From Thermoproteota archaeon (lineage in GTDB: Archaea; Korarchaeota; Korarchaeia; Korarchaeales; Korarchaeaceae): a stretch of DNA of 64,000 nt. This document shows, in pieces, positions 51,547 to 60,300 of the stretch (within the stretch, counting starts at the first letter, position 1; every line of letters starts with the position of its first letter). The stretch is taken from contig JAOZGC010000001.1 of NCBI GenBank assembly GCA_027491915.1, positions 124,001-188,000 of the forward strand. Reading direction: 5' to 3'. Below the pieces are notes generated by a model that worked only from the letters and a program-made list of their open reading frames with translations, ran no database searches and had not been told where the DNA came from. The position numbers and the translations under genes are program-made.

Positions 51547-51558
51547 ACTTCGATGGCC

Positions 51559-52269
51559 TCAGGCCGACGGCTCGTCCCTGTATCCGAAGACTATCGACCT
51601 GAGCATCCCGTAGACCCAGCCGGCGTAGGCGTGCACTATGAGGACCACGAGCACCGCGGCCGCCAGGAGGAAGTGGGCCGCCCTGGTCGCCACGGCCTCC
51701 CTGGTCCCTATCACCAGGGCGGCTGCGCCCTGGACCTGGAGGTTGTCCGGTATCACGGCCGCGCACAGCCTGTGCACCTGCGCCAGCGGCTCTGGGAACA
51801 TCAGGGCCAGCCCGGTGACTATGATGCCCGCCCCCAGCAGGAACCAGAGCCACCAGGCGAGAACCTCGGTCGGGACTACCTTCTCCACGTAGTCCCCCCT
51901 GTCCTCATCGTACCTTATGGGTTCGGAGACGTGCCTGCCGGTGAACCAGGCCCTGACCTCCGCGAAGAAGAAGTCGAACCCGGCCGGTATCCTCCTGAGG
52001 CCGTACCACCTGTACTCCCCGTCCATGACGAACAGGTATATGAAGAACAGGGCGGTGGCCGCGAACGCCAGCCCCGTGACCTCGTGCAGCTGCCTGGCCG
52101 TACCCCTGGAGATTATCTCCATGTTCAGGGCCTCTGAGAGGCTTATTCCCGTTACCCCGAGGATCGCCCCCTCGGCCACCATGAGCCAGTGGACTATCCT
52201 GAACAGCAGGGAGTGCCTCCTTACCCTGACCCTCCCGCCGGCCTCACTCCTCGCCGCCATGGCCGCCAC
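51559..52269 (-). CDS. Membrane cytochrome b, formate dehydrogenase gamma/hydrogenase cytochrome b type
   Basis: The 236-residue protein has about four helices and likely heme histidines in LFRIVHWLMVAEGAILG, RQLHEVTGLAFAATALFF and VLIVHAYAGWVYGM. This is the cytochrome b561-type fold used by quinone-reactive partners of periplasmic redox proteins. It overlaps the upstream diheme cytochrome c gene by 14-26 bases and is probably its membrane partner. It is a second such cytochrome b, distinct from the one in the formate dehydrogenase operon. Confidence 0.85.
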   Translation of the reverse strand: MAAMAARSEAGGRVRVRRHSLLFRIVHWLMVAEGAILGVTGISLSEALNMEIISRGTARQLHEVTGLAFAATALFFIYLFVMDGEYRWYGLRRIPAGFDFFFAEVRAWFTGRHVSEPIRYDEDRGDYVEKVVPTEVLAWWLWFLLGAGIIVTGLALMFPEPLAQVHRLCAAVIPDNLQVQGAAALVIGTREAVATRAAHFLLAAAVLVVLIVHAYAGWVYGMLRSIVFGYRDEPSA

Positions 52270-53257
52270 CCACCGCCCTCTTTATCAGGTGGATCGCGAC
52301 TCCGCCGACGGCGGCTCCGGTCAGGAACCCGGCCCAGGTGTTGAGCGGGGTGCCGTAGGCGGTCTGGAGCCTGGCCTCGGCCACGTGGGGCCTCATGTCC
52401 TTGTGGCAGGTCTCGCACTGCAGGAATCCCCTGGTGAACTGGCCGCCCTCGTAGTCCTTACCCTTGTAGTGGCAGGTCCTGCACTCGGCCGTCGTCTGGG
52501 AGAGGGTTATCCCGGCGATGGCCTCCTCCAGCGCCCCCCTGAGGTCGGCGTTCAGGAGCTCCACCGCCTTGGCCGCGACGTCACCGGTCAGCCTGGCGCA
52601 CCTCTCGGACCTCTCCGCGGAGCCGCTCGCGTAGCCGGATATCTCGCACCACTTGCCCACGGATACGTGGCACAGCACGGACCCGCTCACGTTCTGGGGG
52701 AGGACCTTGTCGCTCTTGTACTTGGGGACCAGGAACTGGTGGCCGCTGGCGTAGGAGTTGGACGTGTCGCTCGGGAAGGGGGTGATCTCGTACCACCTCA
52801 TGAGGGCCTTTCCTATCTTGTCCCAGTTCTCGCTCACCATGGTGACGGCAGAGATCGACCCGTTGAGCGCGCCGCACAGGGTTCCCCAGGCCACCCCCCC
52901 GCCGTAACCGTACTGCATCATCCCGTGGAGGTGCCTCTTCTCCTCCAGGGCGCTCAGGACCTCCTCCCTATCGGGCAGCGGGAGTAGCGTGTAGGGATAT
53001 CCCACCTGCTCCTTCAGGGCCGTCATGATCGCCCAGAAGCTCCCTCCCCCACACTCGAAGGAGTAGTACCCGAGGTGGCCCAGCTTCCTCACGTACTCCG
53101 GATCCAGCTCGACGTAGGGCCACGGCAGCTCCGGGGCTCCCTGCTCCTCCTGGGCCACGACCGGCTCCACCCTGAGGGACGCCACCACGCTCCCGACTGA
53201 GGCGACGGCCAGCCCCTTCAGGAAGGATCTCCTGCTGGTGTCAACCAAGTTCGACAC
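52244..53257 (-). CDS. Tat-exported diheme cytochrome c, split-Soret type
   Basis: The 337-residue protein has a twin-arginine signal (TSRRSFLKGLAVASVG, RR at 9-10) and a core with GMMQYGYGGGVAWGTLCGALNG, as in split-Soret cytochromes of sulfate reducers. Two CxxCH heme sites follow (CRTCH 259-263, CETCH 281-285) and then a C-terminal membrane helix. Extra cysteines (Cys69, Cys128, Cys196, Cys204, Cys220) could bind a cluster. The open frame begins at ATG 53281, but that ATG lies inside a TATA-like TATTATAAAT; GTG 53257 is about 25 bases downstream, fitting a leaderless start. The Ccm operon lies just beyond the partner cytochrome b. Confidence 0.85.
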   Translation of the reverse strand: MSNLVDTSRRSFLKGLAVASVGSVVASLRVEPVVAQEEQGAPELPWPYVELDPEYVRKLGHLGYYSFECGGGSFWAIMTALKEQVGYPYTLLPLPDREEVLSALEEKRHLHGMMQYGYGGGVAWGTLCGALNGSISAVTMVSENWDKIGKALMRWYEITPFPSDTSNSYASGHQFLVPKYKSDKVLPQNVSGSVLCHVSVGKWCEISGYASGSAERSERCARLTGDVAAKAVELLNADLRGALEEAIAGITLSQTTAECRTCHYKGKDYEGGQFTRGFLQCETCHKDMRPHVAEARLQTAYGTPLNTWAGFLTGAAVGGVAIHLIKRAVGGGHGGEE

Positions 53258-53279
53258 CTTAGCCGGGCCCGTGGCCGTC

Positions 53280-53289
53280 ATTTATAATA
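53280..53289 (-). promoter_or_regulatory. TATA element for the cytochrome c operon
   Basis: TATTATAAAT on the minus strand is about 25 bases from GTG 53257. A second AT-rich block around 53375-53400 (minus GATATAAATTTA) lies further upstream and may add regulation. Confidence 0.5.
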
Positions 53290-53408
53290 TGAGATCTGCG
53301 AAATAGGCGTTTATCTTTGAATTTTGCCCGCAAACTTCGCCTTCCGTGCCCGAAACCGGGTGCAATAAAAATCATTAAATTTATATCTGATGATCTATTC
53401 ATCTGGGA

Positions 53409-54383
53409 CTAAGCCAAGACCCACATGGGGGAGCGCGCCCCCGAGGTCCTCTCCAGGAGCCCCTTCCCCCTCAGGCTCTTGAGAGCGCTGTAGATCGTCC
53501 TCGGTGGGAGCCCCGTCCTCCTCTTCAGCTCGGAGGTGCTCATGGGGCCGAACTCCTTGATCACAAAAAGCACGAACCTCTCGGAGGGCGACAGGTCGCC
53601 GGGCTCCCGCTTGCTCTTTATCAGGAAGGTGTCCCCCCTCACCCCGACCCTGATGCTCTCCAGGGACAGGACGTCCCCCCACCCGATGTTCCCCAGGTTC
53701 ACGTCCGGCCCCAACCTCCTGATCAGCTCTATCTGCTGCCCGGTCCTGGGGGCCTCGAATATGATCTTGGAGTGATCGAACGTGGATGCGATGGCCGAGA
53801 GCCTGTGGGACAGTATGTTGCCGCTCTCGTCGAATATGCAGGATGCCCGCCCGAACTCCCTCCCCTCTATTACGACCTTCCAGACGGATCCCCCGCGGAA
53901 GGCTGCGTCTATTTCCGCCGTTACCTCCCTCAGGGACAGCCTCCTGGTTGGATCCTTCTTGCCCACCTCGAATGTCACCTTGAATCCCTGCTCCCTGGCG
54001 TGGTCGGCCAGCTCGAGGCGCTCCTCGAGCGGCACGTCTATTATGCCGGAACTCACCTCGGCCACGTTGAATCCCACCTCCCAGGCTCTCTCCAAGAACT
54101 CCCTGGCCCTCCCCCTGACGTAGCTGAGCTCGAACAGGGTTCCCCCGAACCCCACGTCCAGGTCGAACTGGTGATACAGCGATATCCTCTCCCTCAGCAC
54201 CTCCTCATCGACCAGCAGCGGGAGGCCCCACCCGAGCTTCACGTAGTCGACGTAGGGCGATCTCTCCTCCAAGCCCAGGCAGCCGGTCGGGCCGTCTAAC
54301 TTGTCTAAAACCATCGTGATCCCGATCTCCCTCGGCTTCCCCGGTCTCCTGTTCAGCAGCCCCTCCCAGAGCCGCCCCGGCAT
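53409..54383 (-). CDS. ComA-like phosphosulfolactate synthase fused to a winged helix
   Basis: The first ~245 residues match the ComA (phosphosulfolactate synthase) TIM barrel: REIGITMVLDKLDGPTG, DYVKLGWGLPLLV, VGFGGTLFEL, VTFEVGKKDPTR, WKVVIEGREFG and GPDVNLGNIGWGDVL. ComA makes the first intermediate of coenzyme M from phosphoenolpyruvate and sulfite. The C-terminal ~75 residues are a winged helix: SERFVLFVIKEFGPMSTSEL, RTIYSALKSLRGKGLLER. So this may be a ligand-sensing regulator built on a ComA barrel, or a bifunctional enzyme. The open frame begins at TTG 54434, but the family match and a TATA about 28 bases upstream favour ATG 54383. Confidence 0.85.
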   Translation of the reverse strand: MPGRLWEGLLNRRPGKPREIGITMVLDKLDGPTGCLGLEERSPYVDYVKLGWGLPLLVDEEVLRERISLYHQFDLDVGFGGTLFELSYVRGRAREFLERAWEVGFNVAEVSSGIIDVPLEERLELADHAREQGFKVTFEVGKKDPTRRLSLREVTAEIDAAFRGGSVWKVVIEGREFGRASCIFDESGNILSHRLSAIASTFDHSKIIFEAPRTGQQIELIRRLGPDVNLGNIGWGDVLSLESIRVGVRGDTFLIKSKREPGDLSPSERFVLFVIKEFGPMSTSELKRRTGLPPRTIYSALKSLRGKGLLERTSGARSPMWVLA

Positions 54384-54406
54384 CCCGACAGTCTCGGTGG
54401 GATCTC

Positions 54407-54416
54407 TATTAAAATA
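54407..54416 (-). promoter_or_regulatory. TATA element for the ComA-winged helix gene
   Basis: TATTTTAATA on the minus strand lies about 28 bases before ATG 54383 with no ribosome binding site, fitting a leaderless transcript. Confidence 0.55.
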
Positions 54417-54609
54417 GCTCTCATCACGCGTCAATTTATTTTACCTTCGGGTGAGGAGACGCCGGGCGGCGCCGTCCGGGGGCAACCCATCCCCTGTGGG
54501 AGGCGGCGCCGATCCGACCGGGGGGCCTCACCTCACGCCGAAGACGCCCGGCGATCCCGTGATCGGACCGTCAGGAAAACCCGGGGGACTGGCCCGCGAT
54601 ATTCGACCC

Positions 54610-55380
54610 GATCCAGCTCAGGGGGAGGGATCCCCCGTGACGGGCTCCGCCTCCGGAATGTGGAGGGCCAGCCCTCAGGTCGCCGAGGCCGGGTCGGATC
54701 TACGTCCTGGCGGACGTGAACCGGGCCCCCCCGAAGTGGCGCGGGAGGTCGCGGAGTTCGGCGTGGGGATCGAAAGAGAGGGTGGGTGGCGGACCTGTCC
54801 AAGAGACGGGAGACGGGCAAACTCTGGTTTTCCCTCTCCGCCGGGAGCCTGACATCCTGGTGAACGACGCCGACGTCTATACGATCAGGGGCTCCCTGGG
54901 CGTGAACAAGGAATACCTCGGGGGGACCATGGAGTGAACCCGACGTCCGCGTTCTGAATGCGCCGAAGGATGATAGCCGCCGGGAGAGGCGCCGGAGGGG
55001 TCTTAGTAAACGTTGGCTCCATAGGGGCGATCCCCTCCCTCGGGGAGGACTCGTCCCACTGTACGCTGGGCGGAGCCGGGGTGATATCCCCTGACCGAGC
55101 CCCCGCCAGGGAGTGGGGGGAAATCCAGGATCAGGATCAGGATCAGCTCCATACCCGGTGGACGGTCACTCCCCGTAGACCAGGTAGGCGGCCGAGAGGA
55201 TCGTCTCGGGCTCCCTTCTTGGCCAGGGGGTGCAAGAGAGGGGAAGGAGATGGTCCCGAATGGGGAGGATGGGTCACTCGGGCGAGGTGGCGAGGACCGC
55301 GCTGTTGCTGGTCAGCTACGTCAACGGCGCCCCCTGGCGGTGGACTGGGAGTTCCCCGTCTACCTGAGCTGGCCGGAGAA
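54610..55380 (+). pseudogene. Decayed short-chain dehydrogenase gene
   Basis: All main SDR blocks survive in order but in different reading frames: VTGSASGMWRA (54637), YVLADVNRAPPK, VAREVAEFGVGI, DILVNDADVYT for the NNAG strand, VNPTSAF, MIAAGRGAGGVLVNVGSIGA for the catalytic strand, AREWG and finally GRMGHSGEVARTALLLVS near 55263-55316. At least three frame changes and an in-frame TGA (54955-54957) break it, and the YxxxK is degraded to SSHCTLGG. It cannot make an enzyme. Bounds are approximate. The open frames here are relics and not genes. Confidence 0.85.
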
Positions 55381-55385
55381 TGGCC

Positions 55386-55595
55386 TCAGTCCCTCCCCTC
55401 AACCAGGAACGCCACCTTCACGTCCGCCCTGTACTCGCTTATCTCTCCCCCCTCCACCTTGGCCGTCATCCCGACGATCTCGACCCCCACTATGTTCCTG
55501 ACGGTCTTGCCCGCCTCCTTGACGGCGTTCCTGGCGGCGTCCTCCCACCCGACCTTGGAGGTCCCCACGAGCTCTATCACCTTGACTATCGGCAT
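55386..55595 (-). CDS. Dodecin-family protein
   Basis: The 69-residue protein matches dodecin: MPIVKVIELVGTSKVGWEDA, KEAGKTVRNIVGVEIVGMTA and the closing strand YRADVKVAFLVEG. Dodecins form hollow 12-mers that store flavin. The tryptophan of flavin dodecins, in the NIxWxEV segment, is glycine here (NIVGVEI), so flavin stacking is doubtful. A long upstream open frame is not needed: ATG 55595 has a TATA-like TTATCTT about 26 bases upstream. Confidence 0.85.
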   Translation of the reverse strand: MPIVKVIELVGTSKVGWEDAARNAVKEAGKTVRNIVGVEIVGMTAKVEGGEISEYRADVKVAFLVEGRD

Positions 55596-55678
55596 ATCCC
55601 GGGGGCGCCCGACTTCAAGATAACCCTTTGGGCGTCGGCGGCAGGGTAGGGCCACGCGGACCGGCCGCCCCGCCGTCG

Positions 55679-57157
55679 TCACGATAGGTACCTCCTCTCC
55701 AGGTACTCCAGGAACCTCTCCGGGTTCAGGTCTTCCCCCAGCGCCCGCCTGATCAACTCCCTCGGGGGATACACCGCGCCCCACCTGTGTATCCTCTCCC
55801 GCAGGAAGCCCATTATCCGGTCGAACCTCCTCCCGGCGACCATGCCCTCGACGTCCCCGATGGCCGCCGCCACCTGGGCCGCGAGCATCCTCCCCACGGC
55901 GTAGGTGGGGAAGTAGCCCACGTACCCCTGGGACCAGTGCACGTCCTGGAGCACCCCCTCACTGTCGCTGGGCGGCCTGATCCCCACCAGCCTCTCCATC
56001 TCGTCGTCCCACACCTGCGGCAGCTCGGGCACGGATATCCCCCCCTCCATGATCCCCTTCTCGATCTCGTACCTGAGGTACACGTGGAGGACGTACTGGA
56101 CCTCGTCGGCCTCCACCCTTATCGGCTCCGGCCTCACCATGGTTAGGTAGGAGCGGGCCTCGTCGAGGCCGTATCTCCTCAGGAAGGGGAGGGCCATTGC
56201 CATGGCGTCCCAGAACACCTCCACGAAGGGGGCGCTCCTACCCACGACGGACTCCCAGAATATCGACTGGGACTCGTGAACCCCGTCCGACACTCCCTCT
56301 CCCACGGGGGTGTACCTGTACGCCTCGTCCACGTTGAGCTCGTAGGTCGCGTGGCCGAACTCGTGCACGGCCGCCAGGAGGGACCTCCTGAAGTCCCTCC
56401 CGTGGTACCAGGTGGTTATCCTTACGTCGTCCAATCCCAACCCGACGGTGAACGGGTGGGCGGACACGTCCATCCTGGCCCTGTCCCAGGGGAACCCCAT
56501 GGAGGAGAGCACGTGCTCGTTGAGCATCCTCATCCTTCCCTCTTCGTACTCCTCCCGCTCCAGCGGGTGCTCGTCCGGGGTCCTCTCCCTGGCCCTCCTG
56601 AAAAGGTTCGACAGCCGCCCCACCACGGAGAACATCTCCTCGCAGTCCCTGACCGTCAGCCCCTCCTCGTGCCTGTCCAGGAGGGCGTCGTAGGGGTGAG
56701 CCTCGTACCCCAGGAGCTCGGCCTTCCTCCTCTGTATGTCGAACACCCTCTCCAGGTGGGGGGCGAAGGAGCGGAAGTCCCCCCTCTCCTTGGCCCTCAC
56801 CCAGACCCTGAAGGCCTCGGTCGTCACCCTAGCCTCCTCCTGAAGGAGCTCGGGCGGAATCTTCCTGTAATACTCAATCTCCCTCTTCAGAACCCTGATG
56901 ACGCCCGCCTCGAAGTCGTTGATCGGTCTCGCCGAATCCACGAGGCCTGTGAACTCCGGATGCGTCATCAATCCCTGAAGCATCTTCCTTATGGCTGCCC
57001 GGGCCTCCCCCCTCTCGGCAAATCCCCCTCGGGGTATGTAGGTCTCCATGTCCCACCCCATGAGGGCCAGGGCATGTTGGAGGGACCAGATATCCCTGTA
57101 CCTCCGCAGGATCTCCCTAACCTCTCGGCTCTCTGCCGGGGTCCTCTCCCCAGACAT
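55679..57157 (-). CDS. Carboxypeptidase Taq, M32 family
   Basis: The 492-residue zinc metallocarboxypeptidase has HEFGH at 265-269 and the downstream glutamate in HESQS (295), plus the family blocks DVSAHPFTVGLGLDDVRITT and PVGEGVSDGVHESQSIFW. The C-terminal YFPTYAVGRMLAAQ is also conserved. M32 enzymes remove C-terminal residues in the cytoplasm and are often heat-stable. The ATG follows GAGGGATG. It stands alone. Confidence 0.95.
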   Translation of the reverse strand: MSGERTPAESREVREILRRYRDIWSLQHALALMGWDMETYIPRGGFAERGEARAAIRKMLQGLMTHPEFTGLVDSARPINDFEAGVIRVLKREIEYYRKIPPELLQEEARVTTEAFRVWVRAKERGDFRSFAPHLERVFDIQRRKAELLGYEAHPYDALLDRHEEGLTVRDCEEMFSVVGRLSNLFRRARERTPDEHPLEREEYEEGRMRMLNEHVLSSMGFPWDRARMDVSAHPFTVGLGLDDVRITTWYHGRDFRRSLLAAVHEFGHATYELNVDEAYRYTPVGEGVSDGVHESQSIFWESVVGRSAPFVEVFWDAMAMALPFLRRYGLDEARSYLTMVRPEPIRVEADEVQYVLHVYLRYEIEKGIMEGGISVPELPQVWDDEMERLVGIRPPSDSEGVLQDVHWSQGYVGYFPTYAVGRMLAAQVAAAIGDVEGMVAGRRFDRIMGFLRERIHRWGAVYPPRELIRRALGEDLNPERFLEYLERRYLS

Positions 57158-57307
57158 CCCTCGGGGGGACGGGATTCAGGCTATAGGCTTTTCCGTTCAG
57201 CCGGACCCCCTGCCCGGGGGTTCGGCGTCTCCCCCCCCAGCCGGCGGCGCCACCTTCAAAACAACGCTTAAATCGTTTCACCCAATTCTCCGATCTCTCG
57301 ATCTCCC

Positions 57308-60300
57308 GTGGGTAAGGGGGGCTTCCCGCTGGCGGCGATCCTGGCGATACTCCCGCTTATCCCTGCCGCGCTTCCGGCGCGGGCGGGCGGAGGGGTTGAC
57401 CTGTCAGGGAGGGTTGTGGGCCCGGGTCCCCGGGTCGCGCCGCCCGAGGGATTCTCCCTCCTGCTCTCCGCCGAGGTGGCGCCCGCCGCGCGCGAGTACG
57501 ACCCGCCCGCCCTTGCGCCCGACCTGCCCTCGGGCCTGACGGATCCCGACGATGGGAGGGAATCGGTCTCGGCGACGGTCCCTCCGGGGACCGTCTGCCT
57601 GACTCCAAGGGGGTGGCGGGAGGCCCCCCACCCGAGGCTGGCGGCCTACGACGGGGGGACGTGCGACGCCGGTCCCCCGGGAGACGGGGCAGTAACCCTG
57701 GTCTTGGCCGCCCCGGGCCGGCCGGCCGGGCCGTCGGGCGGGGATCCCACCTACGTCGTCAACAATACCGCCGACTCCGGTCCGGGCAGCCTCAGGTGGG
57801 CCCTGTCCGAGGCGGCGTCCGACGGGCTCCCCTCCAGGATAACCTTCGACCTCCCCGAGACCGACCCCGGGTACAACGGGACCCACTGGGTGATACACCT
57901 CTCCTCACCCCTGACCGTGTCCGGAGAAGCGACCGACCTGGACGGGACCACGCAGGCCGGTTACTCCGGATCCCCGGTGGTGGTGATAGACGGCTCGTCC
58001 CTCTCCTGGGACGCGGTCACGGTGGCCGGGGACAACTGCACCATATCGGGGATCGCCGTCGTGGGACCACCTCCGTCGGGAGGATTCAACTACGCCTGTC
58101 TCTGGGTGAACTCAGGCGTCGAGAACCTGACCGTGAGATCCTCGGTCTTCAGGGGACCCTCGCCGCCGACCGGCTCGGGGGCCAGCAGATCCTACAGCTG
58201 CTACTACGGGATCTTCCTGGACGATCACTCGGAGGGCGCCCTAATCGAGGGATCCACCTTCCGGTGGGTCGACAGGGGCATCATGGCCAGGAGGTACTAT
58301 CACGGGGAGAGGGCCCCGGTCATCAGGGCCTGCGACTTCGAGGACGTCGCCTACGGGGTGAAGCTCTACGGGGTCGCCCGGGGATCGTCGGTGGTCCTGG
58401 TTGAGGGCTCCACCTTCAACCGCTCTTACTACTACGGAGTTTACTCCTACGTGGCCGCCGTCCGGATCGAGAACTGCATCTTTGAGGCCTCTCCCGTCTA
58501 CTGGATGCCCGACTGGTGGACGTGGACCAGCGCCGTGGGACTCGTCGGCACCACCAGCGCCGTCGGGTGGTACGACGTCGTCAGGCCCGAGATCAGGAGA
58601 TCCACCTTCATCCAGGGATCCGCCGAACCGCCGCCCTTCGACGGCGGAACCGCCCTCTGCGGGTACTTCTCGGACCCCCTCGTGACGGACGTGGTCGTCA
58701 GGCAGGAGAAGCCCGTCCAGGCCGTGATGATCCGTGGGGGGACTGGATACGATCCCTCCATCCCCTCCCTCTCCAGGTGGACCCTGAGGAACGTCACCCT
58801 GATTGGCTTCGGCCCTGGAGGGCAGAGCCACGTGGGCGTGCTCGCCTCGGGAGGGGGATACGGCATGTCCGGGGTGGAGGTCATATCCTCCGAGATCGAG
58901 AACTTCACCGTCGGCGTCAGGCTGTGGAATCCTGGGGGGCCCTCCAGCAGGGTGGACTACGCCTGGATCGGCTGCACCAGGATCTCCGGATGCTCGGACG
59001 CCGCCCTCTCCGTAGAAGACGACTCCAGGAACGTGACGGTCAACAGGTCCAGGTTCGAGTCCAGCGGGGTGGGGGTCAGGGTATCCCCATCGGCCTCGGA
59101 CGTCCTGATATACGACGACGTCTTCGACTGCGTCGAGAATTCCGAGGATCCCGCGGTCGACTGCGTCGAGAATTCCGAGGATCCCGCGGGGGCGGCCTCC
59201 TGGTACGTTTCCCCGAGGCCCGGGCCCAACGTGGTCGGCGGGCCCTGGATAGCAGGAAGCTGGTGGAGCGACTACCTGGGATCCGACCTGGACGGGGATT
59301 GGCTCGGGGATACGGACTTGCCCCACAGGGGGGACGTGCACCCCCTCCTGATCCCGCCGGACCCGGCCAAGGCGGACCTGGAGGAGGTCGAGCTGACGTA
59401 CGCAGATCCCGGAGGACCCCCCGTCTCCCCCGGGGACGAGCTGGTCTTCTCCGTCCTGGTGGTCAACTCCGGCTCCCTGGACGCCCTGGCCAACCTGACC
59501 CTGAGGCTGCCCCCGGGCCTGACGGGGCCAACCTTCGTCTCCCCGCCTCCGGGGGCCGTCAACTCCTCTGGCCCTGGATTGGTGTCCGTCCTCGGCATAT
59601 CCGTGCCGGCCGGATCCTCGGCCGCCGTGACGTTCGGGGCCCAGGTGTCCGCCCCGTCAGGATCCTCGGTTCCGGTCCAGGGTTGGGTGACCTACTCCGA
59701 GGTGGGGTGCGGCTGCTGCGCTGGGGCGGAGCCCACAGACGATCCGACCACCCCGGCGCCGGACGACCCCACGGTCGTGGAGGTCGCGGGCGCAGCCTCG
59801 CTGAGGATCGAGGTCTCGGGCATCCCGCCGTCGGCGTCCGTGGAGGTCTACGTGAACGGCTCCCCGGCCGGAACGGTCTCCCCCGGATCTCCCCTGGATC
59901 TCTCGCTGGATCCCGGGTGGGTGGAGGTGGACGTGGGGTCCCTGTCCGTCGGCCCGGGTACGAGGCTGGAGGCCAGGTGGTGCTCGGTCAACGGGACCCG
60001 GACGGCGAGGCCTGCGTCCCTCCGCCTCGAGAGATCTGCGCTGATCTCTTTCAACTTCTCCGCCAAGCACAGGGTTGAGGCCGTCTCAAGGTTCGGCTCA
60101 GTCCGGGGTGCCGGATGGTACTGGGCCGGCTCCCGGGCGTCGGTCTGCGTCTCCCCCACGGAGTTCGAGGGACCCACGGTCAGGGCCCACTTCCGCGGGT
60201 GGTCCGGGTTCCCGGTCGGCTCCAGGTGCGCCTCCTTCAGGGTGGTCTCCCCCACGAGGCTGACGGCCCTCTGGCGAGTGGATTATCTGGTGGAGGTGGA

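Noticed and set aside
54451-55623. Three small plus-strand open frames as separate genes
   Set aside because: Together they read as one SDR protein with shifted frames and a stop, so they are a pseudogene.
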